Part shown: positions 50,816 through 60,141 of the stretch, piece after piece
How positions within the stretch are numbered: position 1 is the first letter of the stretch
How the letters are laid out: each line of letters starts with the position of its first letter
DNA from: Lachnospiraceae bacterium
GTDB lineage: Bacteria > Bacillota > Clostridia > Lachnospirales > Lachnospiraceae
Direction of reading: 5' to 3'
DNA length: 64,000 nucleotides
NCBI GenBank assembly: GCA_017962825.1
Contig: JAGCUO010000201.1
Span: 1-64,000, forward strand
Position numbers and translations under genes: made by a program
The notes under the pieces: model-generated
Told to the model about the DNA's origin: nothing
What the model saw: only the letters and a program-made list of their open reading frames with translations
The model's database searches: none

Positions 50816-53422
50816 ATGCGGATGCTCTCAAATCTTGATTACAACATATATTTTGAACTTGCTGCACTTCCCGTAGATCTTATAGTGCTTTTCTTTGTGC
50901 TGGGTAATTATAAGAATGAGGAAGAGCCGAACTTCAGGTTTAAGGTATTTGCATCTTTTGTAACGGTAGGCTGTATCCTTGACATAGTTACCGCGATCCT
51001 TTGCAGTACCGAAAATATCCCGAACTGGTTCAGGATGTTCTTCTATACATATGTAAATTTCATGTCAGTTTGTGCGGGAATGGCATATTACCTGTATATG
51101 TGTGCATTTTCCGGATTTAAGAAGAGGAAAGGTATTCTGGTCGTCGGTTATCTGATAAACAGTATTTATTTTGTGCTACTCCTGATAAATATGTTTACGG
51201 GAATTGCATATTCGTATGACGATTCCGGGGATGCTGTCCACGGACCGCTCTTTGTTCCCATAGTATATATGGTTCCCTTATTCTATGTTGTTCTGGGAAC
51301 TCTTCTTGTTTTCAAACAGAAAAAGAAATTCTCCAGGGTTCAGAGAACCTTTATGTTTATCGGACTTATTGCGGTGCTTTCCATCTTTTTGGGACAGTCC
51401 GGAAGAAGCGAGAGTACTTTGATGATCTTTTATATAGCGTCCATCGGAATGCTAATGCTGTTTCTGACTCTCGAATCACCGGATCATCTCAGGCTTCTTA
51501 AAACCATTGAAGAACTTGACACTTCCAGAACCCGTGAAAAGGCAGCTCTGGATAAGATCGGTGAAACGGAAGAAAATAACAGTAAGCTGATGGTTCATCT
51601 ATCCCATGAGATGAAAACACCGGTAAATGCCATCCTTGGATACAGCGATGCAATTATTAAATCGGATGTTTCCGATGAAACCAGGGAAAATGCCATAAAT
51701 GTTTTTAAGGGAGCAAAGAGACTTAATCAGTTCATGAATGAGCTGACGGATTATGCTTCGGACAGAAACAGGCTGTCCGAAACAATGATGCCTTATTATT
51801 CCGAATATGACAAAGAAGGCGGTGACAGATTCGAAGATTTTGAATTATCGGATCTGAGGGCGGCGGAAAGAGCTATTCATGAAAGCAGAAGATATAATTT
51901 CAAACGCGACTCGGCTCAGTACAAGATACTTTGTGTTGATGATAATGAATTGAATCTGGATCTTCTGGTAAGGATCGTTTCTTCTTTCGGGTTTACCGTT
52001 GATGCGGCCGCTAACGGAAAAGAAGCTCTTGATATGGTCAAAAAGAACTTCTATGACCTGATATTCATGGACCATATGATGCCTGTAATAGACGGTGTAG
52101 AGGCTATGCATATCATGAGGGACGATGGCCTTTGCGATTTTACACCTATCGTTGTCGTGACAGCCAATGCCGTAAGAGGTGAGAAGGAGAAATATCTCAA
52201 AGAAGGTTTTGATTCGTATATTCCCAAGCCTTTTTCAAACGGTTCTATTTTACGGGTTATCGGAAAATTCCTTCCCATCGCCGAAATGGACACCCTGGTC
52301 AAGGTTAATGATAAGGCGGGTATATCCAGATTTATGCTGGCATCAACCTTCTCAAGACCTCTTATATGTCCAGCGGCCAGATTTTTGATTTCGGGCTCGG
52401 ATTCTGATAATATAAACAGAATTGCAAGACTGTTTTCCACCACCATGGGTAAGGTGGATGTGGTATATGACGGTGATGAATGCATCAGGTATATTACGGA
52501 TAACGAGTATGATATCATATTCGTTGAAGACGGGCTCAGTAATTCATCTGGCGGCAATATAAAGAACTATATCTGGAACAATGTGAATGTGCCTTCAATC
52601 CTAATGACGGATGTTTCTACGGCTCACGATCCCGTTATCATATACGAAAGTTATACCGATTATATGGACATCGGATCGGGACCGGAGATCATTGATGCTT
52701 TACTTCTTCTGTATCTTCCCAAGAGTAAGGTGAGTGTGATCGGTGCTGCGGATTCAAACGGACATGTATCAAATGAGCTTGAGAAAGAGACGGAAAATAT
52801 TGTGTCCGTTTCGGATGCTTTGAAGGTTGGTTCTTCTCTTCCCGAAGATGTTACGGATATTGAAGAATTGGATATAGATCTCGGACTTGATAATTGCGGT
52901 TCCGAGGAGGGCCTTTTGAAGGCTCTTGAGATCTTCGCGGGTAATGCGGCGTCCAAAGCAGATGAGATAGAAGACTTCCGTAAAAACGGAATGCTTGAGG
53001 ATTATATCATAAGGGTTCACGCTTTAAAAAGTTCCGCTAGGATCATCGGCGCCGTGAATCTGTCCGAAAAAGCAAGGCTTCTTGAGGAAGCCGGCAAGAA
53101 TAATGACATATCGTATATAGATCAAAATAATGATATTCTCCTCCGTGATTTCAGGAACCTCGGAAATAAACTTAAAAATGTTTTTACCGATAAGGCGTCT
53201 GATAATAAGGAACTTATCCCGGATGAGAAACTTCAGGATGCATATAATACTATTTATGAGCTTGCACAGATGATGGACTATGACAGCCTGGAGCTTATTT
53301 TTGAATCATTGAAAGAGTATTCTTTCAAAGAAAACGACCGTCTTAAACTTGAACGTATTAAGAAAGCAATGGATGAACTTAACTGGGACGGTGTATTAAA
53401 TGCGGCAAAGGAGTCATTATGA
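50816..53422 (+). CDS. HisKA-REC-REC-HPt relay protein without an ATPase domain
   Basis: Seven hydrophobic segments (about 10-220) form a 7TM-like sensor. HisKA follows with H264 intact in HLSHEMKTPVNAILGY, but the expected ATPase domain is absent. Receiver 1 (about 372-500) is complete, with VDDNE, D419 in FMDHMMP and IPKPF. Receiver 2 (about 520-645) has Glu in place of the Asp (YDIIFVED), a possible phospho-mimic. A C-terminal HPt domain has H735 in VHALKSSARIIGA. Start 50816 or ATG 50822, which is better spaced to AGGTG. Confidence 0.85.
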   Translation: MRMLSNLDYNIYFELAALPVDLIVLFFVLGNYKNEEEPNFRFKVFASFVTVGCILDIVTAILCSTENIPNWFRMFFYTYVNFMSVCAGMAYYLYMCAFSGFKKRKGILVVGYLINSIYFVLLLINMFTGIAYSYDDSGDAVHGPLFVPIVYMVPLFYVVLGTLLVFKQKKKFSRVQRTFMFIGLIAVLSIFLGQSGRSESTLMIFYIASIGMLMLFLTLESPDHLRLLKTIEELDTSRTREKAALDKIGETEENNSKLMVHLSHEMKTPVNAILGYSDAIIKSDVSDETRENAINVFKGAKRLNQFMNELTDYASDRNRLSETMMPYYSEYDKEGGDRFEDFELSDLRAAERAIHESRRYNFKRDSAQYKILCVDDNELNLDLLVRIVSSFGFTVDAAANGKEALDMVKKNFYDLIFMDHMMPVIDGVEAMHIMRDDGLCDFTPIVVVTANAVRGEKEKYLKEGFDSYIPKPFSNGSILRVIGKFLPIAEMDTLVKVNDKAGISRFMLASTFSRPLICPAARFLISGSDSDNINRIARLFSTTMGKVDVVYDGDECIRYITDNEYDIIFVEDGLSNSSGGNIKNYIWNNVNVPSILMTDVSTAHDPVIIYESYTDYMDIGSGPEIIDALLLLYLPKSKVSVIGAADSNGHVSNELEKETENIVSVSDALKVGSSLPEDVTDIEELDIDLGLDNCGSEEGLLKALEIFAGNAASKADEIEDFRKNGMLEDYIIRVHALKSSARIIGAVNLSEKARLLEEAGKNNDISYIDQNNDILLRDFRNLGNKLKNVFTDKASDNKELIPDEKLQDAYNTIYELAQMMDYDSLELIFESLKEYSFKENDRLKLERIKKAMDELNWDGVLNAAKESL

Positions 53423-54180
53423 CGGATTCCGTTTTGATAATCAGTAAAATAGACAGCTTTATGGTCAATGCCATCAAGGTAAAGCTTGAATCTGCGGGTT
53501 TTTTGTGTGATTTTGAATCGACCGATTCATCAACCATCTGTAAGAGCATTGATGAAAAGAGAGTCATTGTCCTGTATGTGGATGATTCTATCTTTGAAAA
53601 ACCGGATCTTTTGATCTATCTGAAGGATAAATGTAATGACGATGACAAGAAACTTATACTCATCGGTTCCCCTTCGGATTTTAACGGGATATCCGGTTAT
53701 ATATCGGATAATTATCTGGCCGGTAAGCTTGAAAGACCGATAGATATTAACGATCTTATCGCCATACTGATAGGGGTGCAGACCACAAACGTGGTTGAAG
53801 AAGATAAAAAGAGTATCCTTATAGTAGATGATGATGCAAATTATCTGAGAACCGTACGTGACTGGCTCAAAGATAAATACAAAGTATATATGGCCAATTC
53901 AGGCATTCAGGCTCTTACCTGGCTTGCCAAGAATCATGCGGATCTTATATTGCTTGATTACATGATGCCCGTGACAACGGGTAAAGAGATACTGGAGATG
54001 CTCAGGAGTGAGGAATTTTCCAAAGATATTCCCGTAATCTTCCTGACCTGCAAATCCGATAAAGAAACGGTTAAATCCGTAATGCCTCTTAAACCCGAAG
54101 GATATCTTCTGAAATCCATAAACATGGCTGTTCTCAGAAGTGAACTGGAAAAATTTTTTAACGGAGAAAGTTTGACATGA
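53419..54180 (+). CDS. Double-receiver response regulator without output domain
   Basis: The 253 residues contain a divergent receiver-like part (1-118) and an intact receiver (132-250) with LIVDDDA, D180 in LILLDYMMP, Thr in FLTCKS and Lys in YLLKSI. No DNA-binding or enzymatic domain is present. It overlaps the relay protein gene and the MoxR gene by 4 bases each (ATGA), so the likely output is contact with the neighbouring AAA+/VWA proteins; this is inference. Confidence 0.88.
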   Translation: MTDSVLIISKIDSFMVNAIKVKLESAGFLCDFESTDSSTICKSIDEKRVIVLYVDDSIFEKPDLLIYLKDKCNDDDKKLILIGSPSDFNGISGYISDNYLAGKLERPIDINDLIAILIGVQTTNVVEEDKKSILIVDDDANYLRTVRDWLKDKYKVYMANSGIQALTWLAKNHADLILLDYMMPVTTGKEILEMLRSEEFSKDIPVIFLTCKSDKETVKSVMPLKPEGYLLKSINMAVLRSELEKFFNGESLT

Positions 54181-54986
54181 GTAAATTCGACGGAACAAAA
54201 GGATATGTAGCAAGTCCCGAACTTATGGATGCGGTTAATATATCCATAGCACTTCAGAAACCGCTTCTTGTAAAAGGAGAACCGGGAACCGGCAAGACCA
54301 TGCTTGCCCAGTCGGTTGCCGATGCTCTCGGTAAAAAACTGATCATCTGGAATATCAAGTCCACAACAAAGGCTCAGGACGGACTTTATATGTATGACAC
54401 CATCCAGAGACTTTATGACGGACAGTTCGGTGAAGGCGGAGTCGATGATATTGCTCACTACATCAAACTGGGAAAACTGGGTGAAGCATTCGAATCCGAG
54501 GAGCAGGTCGTTCTTCTGATCGATGAGATCGACAAAGCCGATCTTGAATTCCCCAATGACCTTCTCTGGGAACTTGATCAGATGGAGTTTTACATTAACG
54601 AGACCAAAAGAACCGTTAAAGCTAAGACCCGTCCCATCGTTATCATCACTTCAAATGCCGAAAAAGAACTTCCCGATGCATTTTTAAGAAGATGTATTTT
54701 CCACTATATCGAATTTCCCGGTAAGGAACTTATGACCGAGATCGTAAAGGTTCATTTCCCCGATGTTGAAGAAAACCTCTTAAACGAGGCCATGGATGTG
54801 TTCTATCAGATCAGAGACATCAGAGATATCCGAAAGAAGCCTTCAACTTCCGAACTCATCGACTGGATCAATGCACTTCAGATCGGTGGTATTCCTTACG
54901 CACAGATTAAATCCAAGCTCCCCTTCATCGGTGTAGTCGTCAAGAAAGATGAAGACATGGAACTTGCAACACATCAAAACTTTTAA
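54177..54986 (+). CDS. MoxR-type AAA+ ATPase
   Basis: This 269-residue ATPase of the MoxR (COG0714) group has Walker A GEPGTGKT (34-41), Walker B VVLLIDEIDKAD (111-122), a sensor-1 Asn in IITSN and an Arg finger in FLRRC. MoxR proteins act as chaperones or insertases together with VWA proteins. The partner VWA gene follows 2 bp downstream. The start overlaps the response regulator stop, linking it to the phosphorelay. Confidence 0.93.
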   Translation: MSKFDGTKGYVASPELMDAVNISIALQKPLLVKGEPGTGKTMLAQSVADALGKKLIIWNIKSTTKAQDGLYMYDTIQRLYDGQFGEGGVDDIAHYIKLGKLGEAFESEEQVVLLIDEIDKADLEFPNDLLWELDQMEFYINETKRTVKAKTRPIVIITSNAEKELPDAFLRRCIFHYIEFPGKELMTEIVKVHFPDVEENLLNEAMDVFYQIRDIRDIRKKPSTSELIDWINALQIGGIPYAQIKSKLPFIGVVVKKDEDMELATHQNF

Positions 54987-54988
54987 TT

Positions 54989-56197
54989 ATGTTTTTGAAC
55001 TTTTTTGAAAGCTTAAGAAAGCATGGAATCAATGTTACTCTGGGTGAGTGGCTTGATCTGATGAATGCCCTGAACAGCGGACTTATAGGCGGTTCGCTTT
55101 CAAGGTTCTATTATGGTGCTAAAATGATACTTGTTAAGAGCGAGACTGATTTTGACAAGTATGATGAGGCTTTTGATGAATGCTTTAAGGCTGCACAAAG
55201 CGACCCCGAGGTCGGAGCGGAGATGCTCAGATGGCTTGATAAATCCGATATGATGCAGCTTGCCGAAATGGAAGCCAAAGATCATCTCAACAAGATGGAA
55301 GGCGAAGGCATTATCATAGACAAGGATGATGTTGAACAGAAGTTTAAGCAGAGACTTAAAGATCAGGATTCCGAACATAACGGCGGCTCATTCTGGATAG
55401 GAACCATGGGTAAAACCTCTTTCGGAAATACCGGAGGAAATATAGGCGGTGTAAGAGTAGGCGGAATGACAGGCTATCAGTCTGCATTTGCGGTAATGGG
55501 CGCCAGAAAGTACCGCGATTTCAGAGATGACCGCGTCATGACCAACAGACAGTTCCAGCTAGCCTTCAGACGCCTCAGACAGTTCTCATCCAGGCTGGAT
55601 ACCAATGAAAGGGAACTGGACATAGATAAAACAGTGGATGAGACCTGTAATCAGGGCGGAGTTCTTAAGATAGAGATGAGAAAGCCCAGGAAGAATTCCG
55701 TTAAGCTCCTTCTTTTGATGGATTCGGGTGGAACAATGATCCCTTATTCGTCTTTGCTTAACGAATTGTTCCAGGCTGTTAACAAAAGTAACCATTATAA
55801 AGAGGTTAAGTGCTATTATTTCCATAATTGCATTTATTCCCATGTTTATAAGACACCTGAATGTGAAAACGGGGACTGGGTTGAAACAAACTGGCTTTTC
55901 CGTAACACAGATAAGGATTATAAGGTTATAATAGTCGGAGATGCCGCAATGGCTCCCGAGGAATTTTATTCGGATACGGGTAATTACCGCGGTCCTAATG
56001 ACGGATACAGCGGAGAAGAGTGGCTTAAATCTCTCAAAAGGCATTACAAGAAGGTAGTCTGGCTCAATCCCAAGATGGCTCCCGGTGCCGCTCCATGGAG
56101 AGAGATCGAAACTGTTCTCAAGCAGATGTTTCCCATGTATAAGCTCTCTGTAAGCGGTCTTGATAAGGCTATGAGCAAACTTATGGAAAACAGATAA
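54989..56197 (+). CDS. VWA-domain protein, CoxE-like (COG3825)
   Basis: The 402 residues have an N-terminal helical part (1-130), a Gly-rich linker (145-172) and a VWA domain from about 235. The metal site is DSGGTM (D245), corresponding to DVGGSM of this family, and a later NPK.APG stretch is typical. It is the usual partner of MoxR ATPases. No signal peptide or membrane segment is seen, so both act in the cytoplasm. It ends the run; tyrS follows with its own -10. Confidence 0.9.
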   Translation: MFLNFFESLRKHGINVTLGEWLDLMNALNSGLIGGSLSRFYYGAKMILVKSETDFDKYDEAFDECFKAAQSDPEVGAEMLRWLDKSDMMQLAEMEAKDHLNKMEGEGIIIDKDDVEQKFKQRLKDQDSEHNGGSFWIGTMGKTSFGNTGGNIGGVRVGGMTGYQSAFAVMGARKYRDFRDDRVMTNRQFQLAFRRLRQFSSRLDTNERELDIDKTVDETCNQGGVLKIEMRKPRKNSVKLLLLMDSGGTMIPYSSLLNELFQAVNKSNHYKEVKCYYFHNCIYSHVYKTPECENGDWVETNWLFRNTDKDYKVIIVGDAAMAPEEFYSDTGNYRGPNDGYSGEEWLKSLKRHYKKVVWLNPKMAPGAAPWREIETVLKQMFPMYKLSVSGLDKAMSKLMENR

Positions 56198-56238
56198 ATT
56201 TATACCGTCAGAGTAATGGTAATCCGCCGGGATTTTAG

Positions 56239-56244
56239 TATAAT
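56239..56244 (+). promoter_or_regulatory. Probable -10 element for tyrS
   Basis: TATAAT lies 35 bp before the tyrS start, but no recognisable -35 stands 16-18 bp upstream. No T-box leader is visible in the 81-bp gap. Confidence 0.35.
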
Positions 56245-56278
56245 AGGATATATTTTGATAAAAGGAGATTTTTAAAAA

Positions 56279-57502
56279 ATGGGTATTTATGAAGAGCTTC
56301 AGGCAAGAGGCCTTATTGCTCAGACTACGGATGAAAACCAGATCAGAGATCTTGTTAATAACGGAAAAGCTACTTTTTATATCGGTTTTGACTGCACTGC
56401 CGATTCTCTTACGGCAGGTCATTTCATGGCTCTTACCCTCATGAAGAGACTTCAGGAAGCGGGAAATAAGCCCATAGCACTTATCGGAGGCGGTACCACC
56501 ATGATCGGTGATCCTACCGGAAGAACCGACATGAGAAAGATGCTTACCAGAGAAGACATCGATCATAACGCTGAGTGCTTTAAGAAGCAGATGGAGAAAT
56601 TCATCGATTTCGGTGAAGGCAAAGCAATGATGGTCAACAATGCCGATTGGCTGATGAATCTTAATTACATCGAGCTTCTTCGTGAGGTCGGTGCATGCTT
56701 CTCGGTTAATAACATGCTCAGAGCAGAATGTTATAAGCAGAGAATGGAAAAGGGACTTTCATTCCTTGAGTTCAACTACATGATAATGCAGTCTTACGAC
56801 TTCTATTACATGTTCCAGAAATACAATTGTAATCTTGAGTTCGGCGGAGACGATCAGTGGAGTAATATGCTGGGCGGAACCGAGCTTATCAGAAGAAAGC
56901 TCGGTAAAGACGCACATGCCATGACAATTACCCTTCTTACCGATTCCAACGGTAACAAGATGGGTAAGACTGCAGGAAATGCCGTATGGCTGGATCCCAA
57001 CAAGACTTCTCCCTTCGATTTCTACCAGTACTGGAGAAACGTCGGAGATGCGGATGTACTCAAGTGCATTAAAATGCTCACATTCCTTCCTCTTGAGCAG
57101 ATCGAAGAGATCGAAAAGTGGGATGATTCCAGGATCAATGATGCTAAGAAGATCCTTGCTCATGAGCTTACCGAACTTGTACACGGTAAAGAGGAAGCAG
57201 ATAAGGCAGAAGCCGGTTCAGCAGCTCTCTTCGGAGGCGGAGATCTTTCAAATGCTGATATCCCCACGGTTAAGATTGAGGAAGCGGATTACAGAGACGG
57301 TAAGATAGATATACTCGGAATCCTTGTAAAAGCAGGTCTTTGCCCTACAAGAAACGAAGCACGTCGTGCCGTTGAACAGGGCGGTGTTACCGTTGATGAT
57401 GAGAAAGTAACGGATATCAAGACTCTTTACAGTGCCGAGGATCTTAAGGACGGAAAACTTGTAAGACGCGGTAAAAAAGCATATAAAAAGGTGACTTCAT
57501 GA
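56279..57502 (+). CDS. tyrS: Tyrosyl-tRNA synthetase
   Basis: This class I synthetase charges tRNA-Tyr. The HIGH-like motif is in LTAGHFMAL, the KMSKS-like motif in GNKMGKTAGNAVWLD, and an S4 RNA-binding domain fills the C-terminal 65 residues or so (GLCPTRNEARRAVEQGGVTVDDEKV). The 407 residues are typical. AAAAGGAG precedes the start. The stop overlaps the purine nucleoside phosphorylase start. Confidence 0.96.
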   Translation: MGIYEELQARGLIAQTTDENQIRDLVNNGKATFYIGFDCTADSLTAGHFMALTLMKRLQEAGNKPIALIGGGTTMIGDPTGRTDMRKMLTREDIDHNAECFKKQMEKFIDFGEGKAMMVNNADWLMNLNYIELLREVGACFSVNNMLRAECYKQRMEKGLSFLEFNYMIMQSYDFYYMFQKYNCNLEFGGDDQWSNMLGGTELIRRKLGKDAHAMTITLLTDSNGNKMGKTAGNAVWLDPNKTSPFDFYQYWRNVGDADVLKCIKMLTFLPLEQIEEIEKWDDSRINDAKKILAHELTELVHGKEEADKAEAGSAALFGGGDLSNADIPTVKIEEADYRDGKIDILGILVKAGLCPTRNEARRAVEQGGVTVDDEKVTDIKTLYSAEDLKDGKLVRRGKKAYKKVTS

Positions 57503-58320
57503 GTAAAGAATACGAAAAGCTCCAAAAGGCCGTAGATGCAGTACGTAAGATAACCGATTTTGTCCCCGATATTGCCCTTGTTTTGGGATCCGGACTCGGC
57601 GGTTATGCGGATTCCATCAAACCCGTTTGTGAGATCCCTTATTCAGATCTTCCCGGATTTCCGGTTTCCACCGTTCAGGGTCATTCCGGAAAGTTTATCT
57701 TCGGATATGACGGAGATAAGAAGATTGTTTGTATGAAGGGCAGAGTTCACATGTATGAGGGTTATGAACCTTCGGATGTTGTGATGCCCATCAGACTTAT
57801 GGGACTTCTCGGAGCTAAGATTCTTTTCCTTACAAATGCCGCAGGCGGTATAAATGAGAGCTTCCATCCCGGATGTCTCATGCTTATAGAAGATCAGATT
57901 TCTTTTCTGGTCAGAAATCCTCTGATCGGTCCCAATATAGAAGAGCTCGGAACCAGATTTCCCGACATGACCAGGATTTATGATGAAGAACTCTGCAAAA
58001 TAATCACAGATAAGGCTGCTGAGCAAAACAGTGAACTCTTTAAGGGAGTTTATGTACAGCTCAGCGGACCTTCATATGAATCACCATCCGATGTAAAGGC
58101 TCTCAGACTTCTGGGAGGAAGTGCAGTCGGTATGAGCACTGCGATCGAAGCGATTGCCGCCAGACATATGGGTATGAGAGTGTGCGGAATATCCTGTATC
58201 AGTAATATGGCTGCAGGCATAACGGGCGAAGAGCTTAATCATGAAGAGGTTCAGAAAGCTGCAAATTCCGTTGCCGAAAGATTCGTAAGCCTGGTAAGAG
58301 GCTCGATAGCTGCTTTTTAA
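57499..58320 (+). CDS. punA: Purine nucleoside phosphorylase
   Basis: This enzyme splits purine nucleosides to base and (deoxy)ribose 1-phosphate. The trimeric type is shown by LVLGSGLGGYAD, the phosphate-binding QGHSGKF, TNAAGGIN, and the GPSYESPSDVKALRLLGGSAVGMST signature. CISNMAAG holds the base-binding Asn. The 273 residues match. With cdd, the deaminase and the permease downstream it forms a nucleoside salvage block. Confidence 0.94.
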   Translation: MSKEYEKLQKAVDAVRKITDFVPDIALVLGSGLGGYADSIKPVCEIPYSDLPGFPVSTVQGHSGKFIFGYDGDKKIVCMKGRVHMYEGYEPSDVVMPIRLMGLLGAKILFLTNAAGGINESFHPGCLMLIEDQISFLVRNPLIGPNIEELGTRFPDMTRIYDEELCKIITDKAAEQNSELFKGVYVQLSGPSYESPSDVKALRLLGGSAVGMSTAIEAIAARHMGMRVCGISCISNMAAGITGEELNHEEVQKAANSVAERFVSLVRGSIAAF

Positions 58321-58330
58321 GGTGATGATC

Positions 58331-58753
58331 ATGGATGAAGAACTGATCCAAACTCTGATAATCAATGCTTTTGAAGCCAGAACCAAAAGCTATTGTAAAT
58401 ATTCCGGCTATGCCGTAGGTGCCGCATTACTTACTTCGGACGGAGAGATCTACAGAGGCTGCAATGTTGAGAATTCTTCTTACGGTGCCACTATCTGTGC
58501 CGAGAGATGTGCGGCCCTCAAGGCCGTGAGCGAAGGAAGTAATGAATTCAAGGCTATTGCCATAGTCGGTGGCATGAAGGATGCAAGGGAACTTAAAGAT
58601 TATGCTTATCCCTGCGGAGTATGCAGGCAGTTCCTTTCCGAATTCGGATCATCCGACATGACGGTTATCGTAGCAAAGAGCATTGATGATAAAAAGATCT
58701 TTACACTTGGGGAACTTCTTCCCGAAAGCTTTTCAGGCGATTCCATAAAGTGA
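58331..58753 (+). CDS. cdd: Cytidine deaminase
   Basis: This zinc enzyme converts cytidine and deoxycytidine to the uridine forms. The zinc site is CAERCAALKAV and PCGVCRQFLSEF, with GCNVENSSYGA for substrate binding. I start at ATG 58331, 6 bases after AAGGTG, rather than at GTG 58322; this gives 140 residues. It lies directly after the phosphorylase gene. Confidence 0.95.
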   Translation: MDEELIQTLIINAFEARTKSYCKYSGYAVGAALLTSDGEIYRGCNVENSSYGATICAERCAALKAVSEGSNEFKAIAIVGGMKDARELKDYAYPCGVCRQFLSEFGSSDMTVIVAKSIDDKKIFTLGELLPESFSGDSIK

Positions 58754-58760
58754 GAAAGAA

Positions 58761-60059
58761 ATGAACATACGACTCTATAATGCCGCAATCCTGGATCTGG
58801 ACGGACACGCTTCGCTAAAGAAAGGCGAAGTGATCATTTCGGGCGGCATTATTTCCAATGTTATTTACTATGATGAAAACGAGCTATCCCATCAAAATAC
58901 AGGAATAGTTTTTGACAGGGTGATCGATTGTGAGGGAAATCTTCTCATGAGGGGCTTTAACAATGCCCACACTCATTCTGCAATGACTTTCCTAAGATCC
59001 CTTGCCGACGATAAACCTACGCCTTTATGGCTTAAAGAAGATATATTCCCTAATGAGGCCAAGCTTACTGATGAGGATATAGCTGATTTCCAGTCGCTGG
59101 CCATTATGGAATATGTATCCGGCGGCATTGTATCCGCCATGGATATGTATCTTAAGCCCTATGTCACTGCTGAGGTTTTTTCACAGGCCGGAATGAGATG
59201 TGCCATTGTATCGGGCCTCAATGATTTTACTTTTTCCATTGGTGAACTTGAAGAAGCTTATAAAGTTCTCAATAACTATGATCCTTTGATCTCTTTTAAA
59301 GCAGGTATTCATGCGGAATATACCTGTTCAAAGGATCTTCTTGAGGAACTGTCCGGTGTCATTAAGTCACTGGATTGCCCTTTTTATTGTCATTTATCGG
59401 AAACAAGATCGGAAGTGGAAGAGTGCGTAGGAAGATACGGCAAAACTCCTCTCATGTTTCTTGATTCCCTGGGACTCTTTGATAAGGGCGGAGGAATCTA
59501 CCACGGAGTTCATCTGACCGATGAAGAAATGGCTTTGATGGCCGAGAAAGATATCTTTTGCGTCATTAATTCCGGATCCAACAGTAAGCTTGCCAGCGGT
59601 ATAGCTCCTTTGAAGAAGCTTTATGACAAAGGAGTGAGACTTGCTATGGGAACGGACGGGCCTGCCAGCAACAACTCTCTGAATATGTTTAAGGAGATGT
59701 ATCTTACAAGCGTTCTTTGCAAATTACGGGAAGAAGACGCTTCAAGCCTGGATGCATCTTTTATCCTTGATATGGCCGTGAAGGGTTCGGCTTCTTGTAT
59801 GGGATATGAGGATTCCGGTCTGGTTAAAGAAGGATGTCCTGCGGATCTTATACTTTTGGACCTTAACAAACCCAATATGCAGCCTGTAAATAATATTGTT
59901 AAAAATATTGTTTATTCAGGAAGCGATTCTAATGTTATAATGACTGTGGTCGCGGGGAGGGTTCTCTTTTATAAGGGTGAATATGACCTTGGTTTCGATC
60001 CTGATGAGATCATCTACAGGTGTCAGACGAGAACAAGGCGAATCATAAATGAGACCTGA
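58761..60059 (+). CDS. Amidohydrolase, MTA/SAH deaminase type
   Basis: This 432-residue zinc hydrolase of the amidohydrolase superfamily has the metal ligands in NAHTHSA, GIHAEYTC, CHLSE and MGTDGPASNN. NAHTHSAMTFLRSLADD and PLWLKEDIFPNEAKLT are typical of 5'-methylthioadenosine/S-adenosylhomocysteine deaminases; related guanine deaminases cannot be fully excluded. The hydrolysed product would feed the purine permease and phosphorylase pathway. It starts 7 bp after cdd. Confidence 0.85.
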   Translation: MNIRLYNAAILDLDGHASLKKGEVIISGGIISNVIYYDENELSHQNTGIVFDRVIDCEGNLLMRGFNNAHTHSAMTFLRSLADDKPTPLWLKEDIFPNEAKLTDEDIADFQSLAIMEYVSGGIVSAMDMYLKPYVTAEVFSQAGMRCAIVSGLNDFTFSIGELEEAYKVLNNYDPLISFKAGIHAEYTCSKDLLEELSGVIKSLDCPFYCHLSETRSEVEECVGRYGKTPLMFLDSLGLFDKGGGIYHGVHLTDEEMALMAEKDIFCVINSGSNSKLASGIAPLKKLYDKGVRLAMGTDGPASNNSLNMFKEMYLTSVLCKLREEDASSLDASFILDMAVKGSASCMGYEDSGLVKEGCPADLILLDLNKPNMQPVNNIVKNIVYSGSDSNVIMTVVAGRVLFYKGEYDLGFDPDEIIYRCQTRTRRIINET

Positions 60060-60064
60060 CAATT

Positions 60065-60129
60065 ATCGGTTGTTAAACCGATGATAATAAACCGGCGTAA
60101 AGCCGGAAAAATTTCACTCTCGTAGAGAG
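60065..60129 (+). promoter_or_regulatory. Three successive hairpins before the purine permease gene
   Basis: The stems are ATCGGTT/AACCGAT (60065-60082), CCGGC/GCCGG (60092-60106) and CTCTC/GAGAG (60117-60129). The last ends 1 base before GAAGGAG. They may protect the mRNA or set the ratio of permease to upstream enzymes. The set does not fold like a purine riboswitch. Confidence 0.5.
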
Positions 60130-60141
60130 GAAGGAGATCAT

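Noticed and set aside
55722..55739. Damaged VWA metal site (DSGGT instead of DxSxS)
   Set aside because: The CoxE-like COG3825 family typically has DVGGSM, so the change is normal for this group.
60060..60141. Purine riboswitch before the purine permease gene
   Set aside because: The three small stems are consecutive; no three-way junction with the conserved loops is visible in 82 bases.
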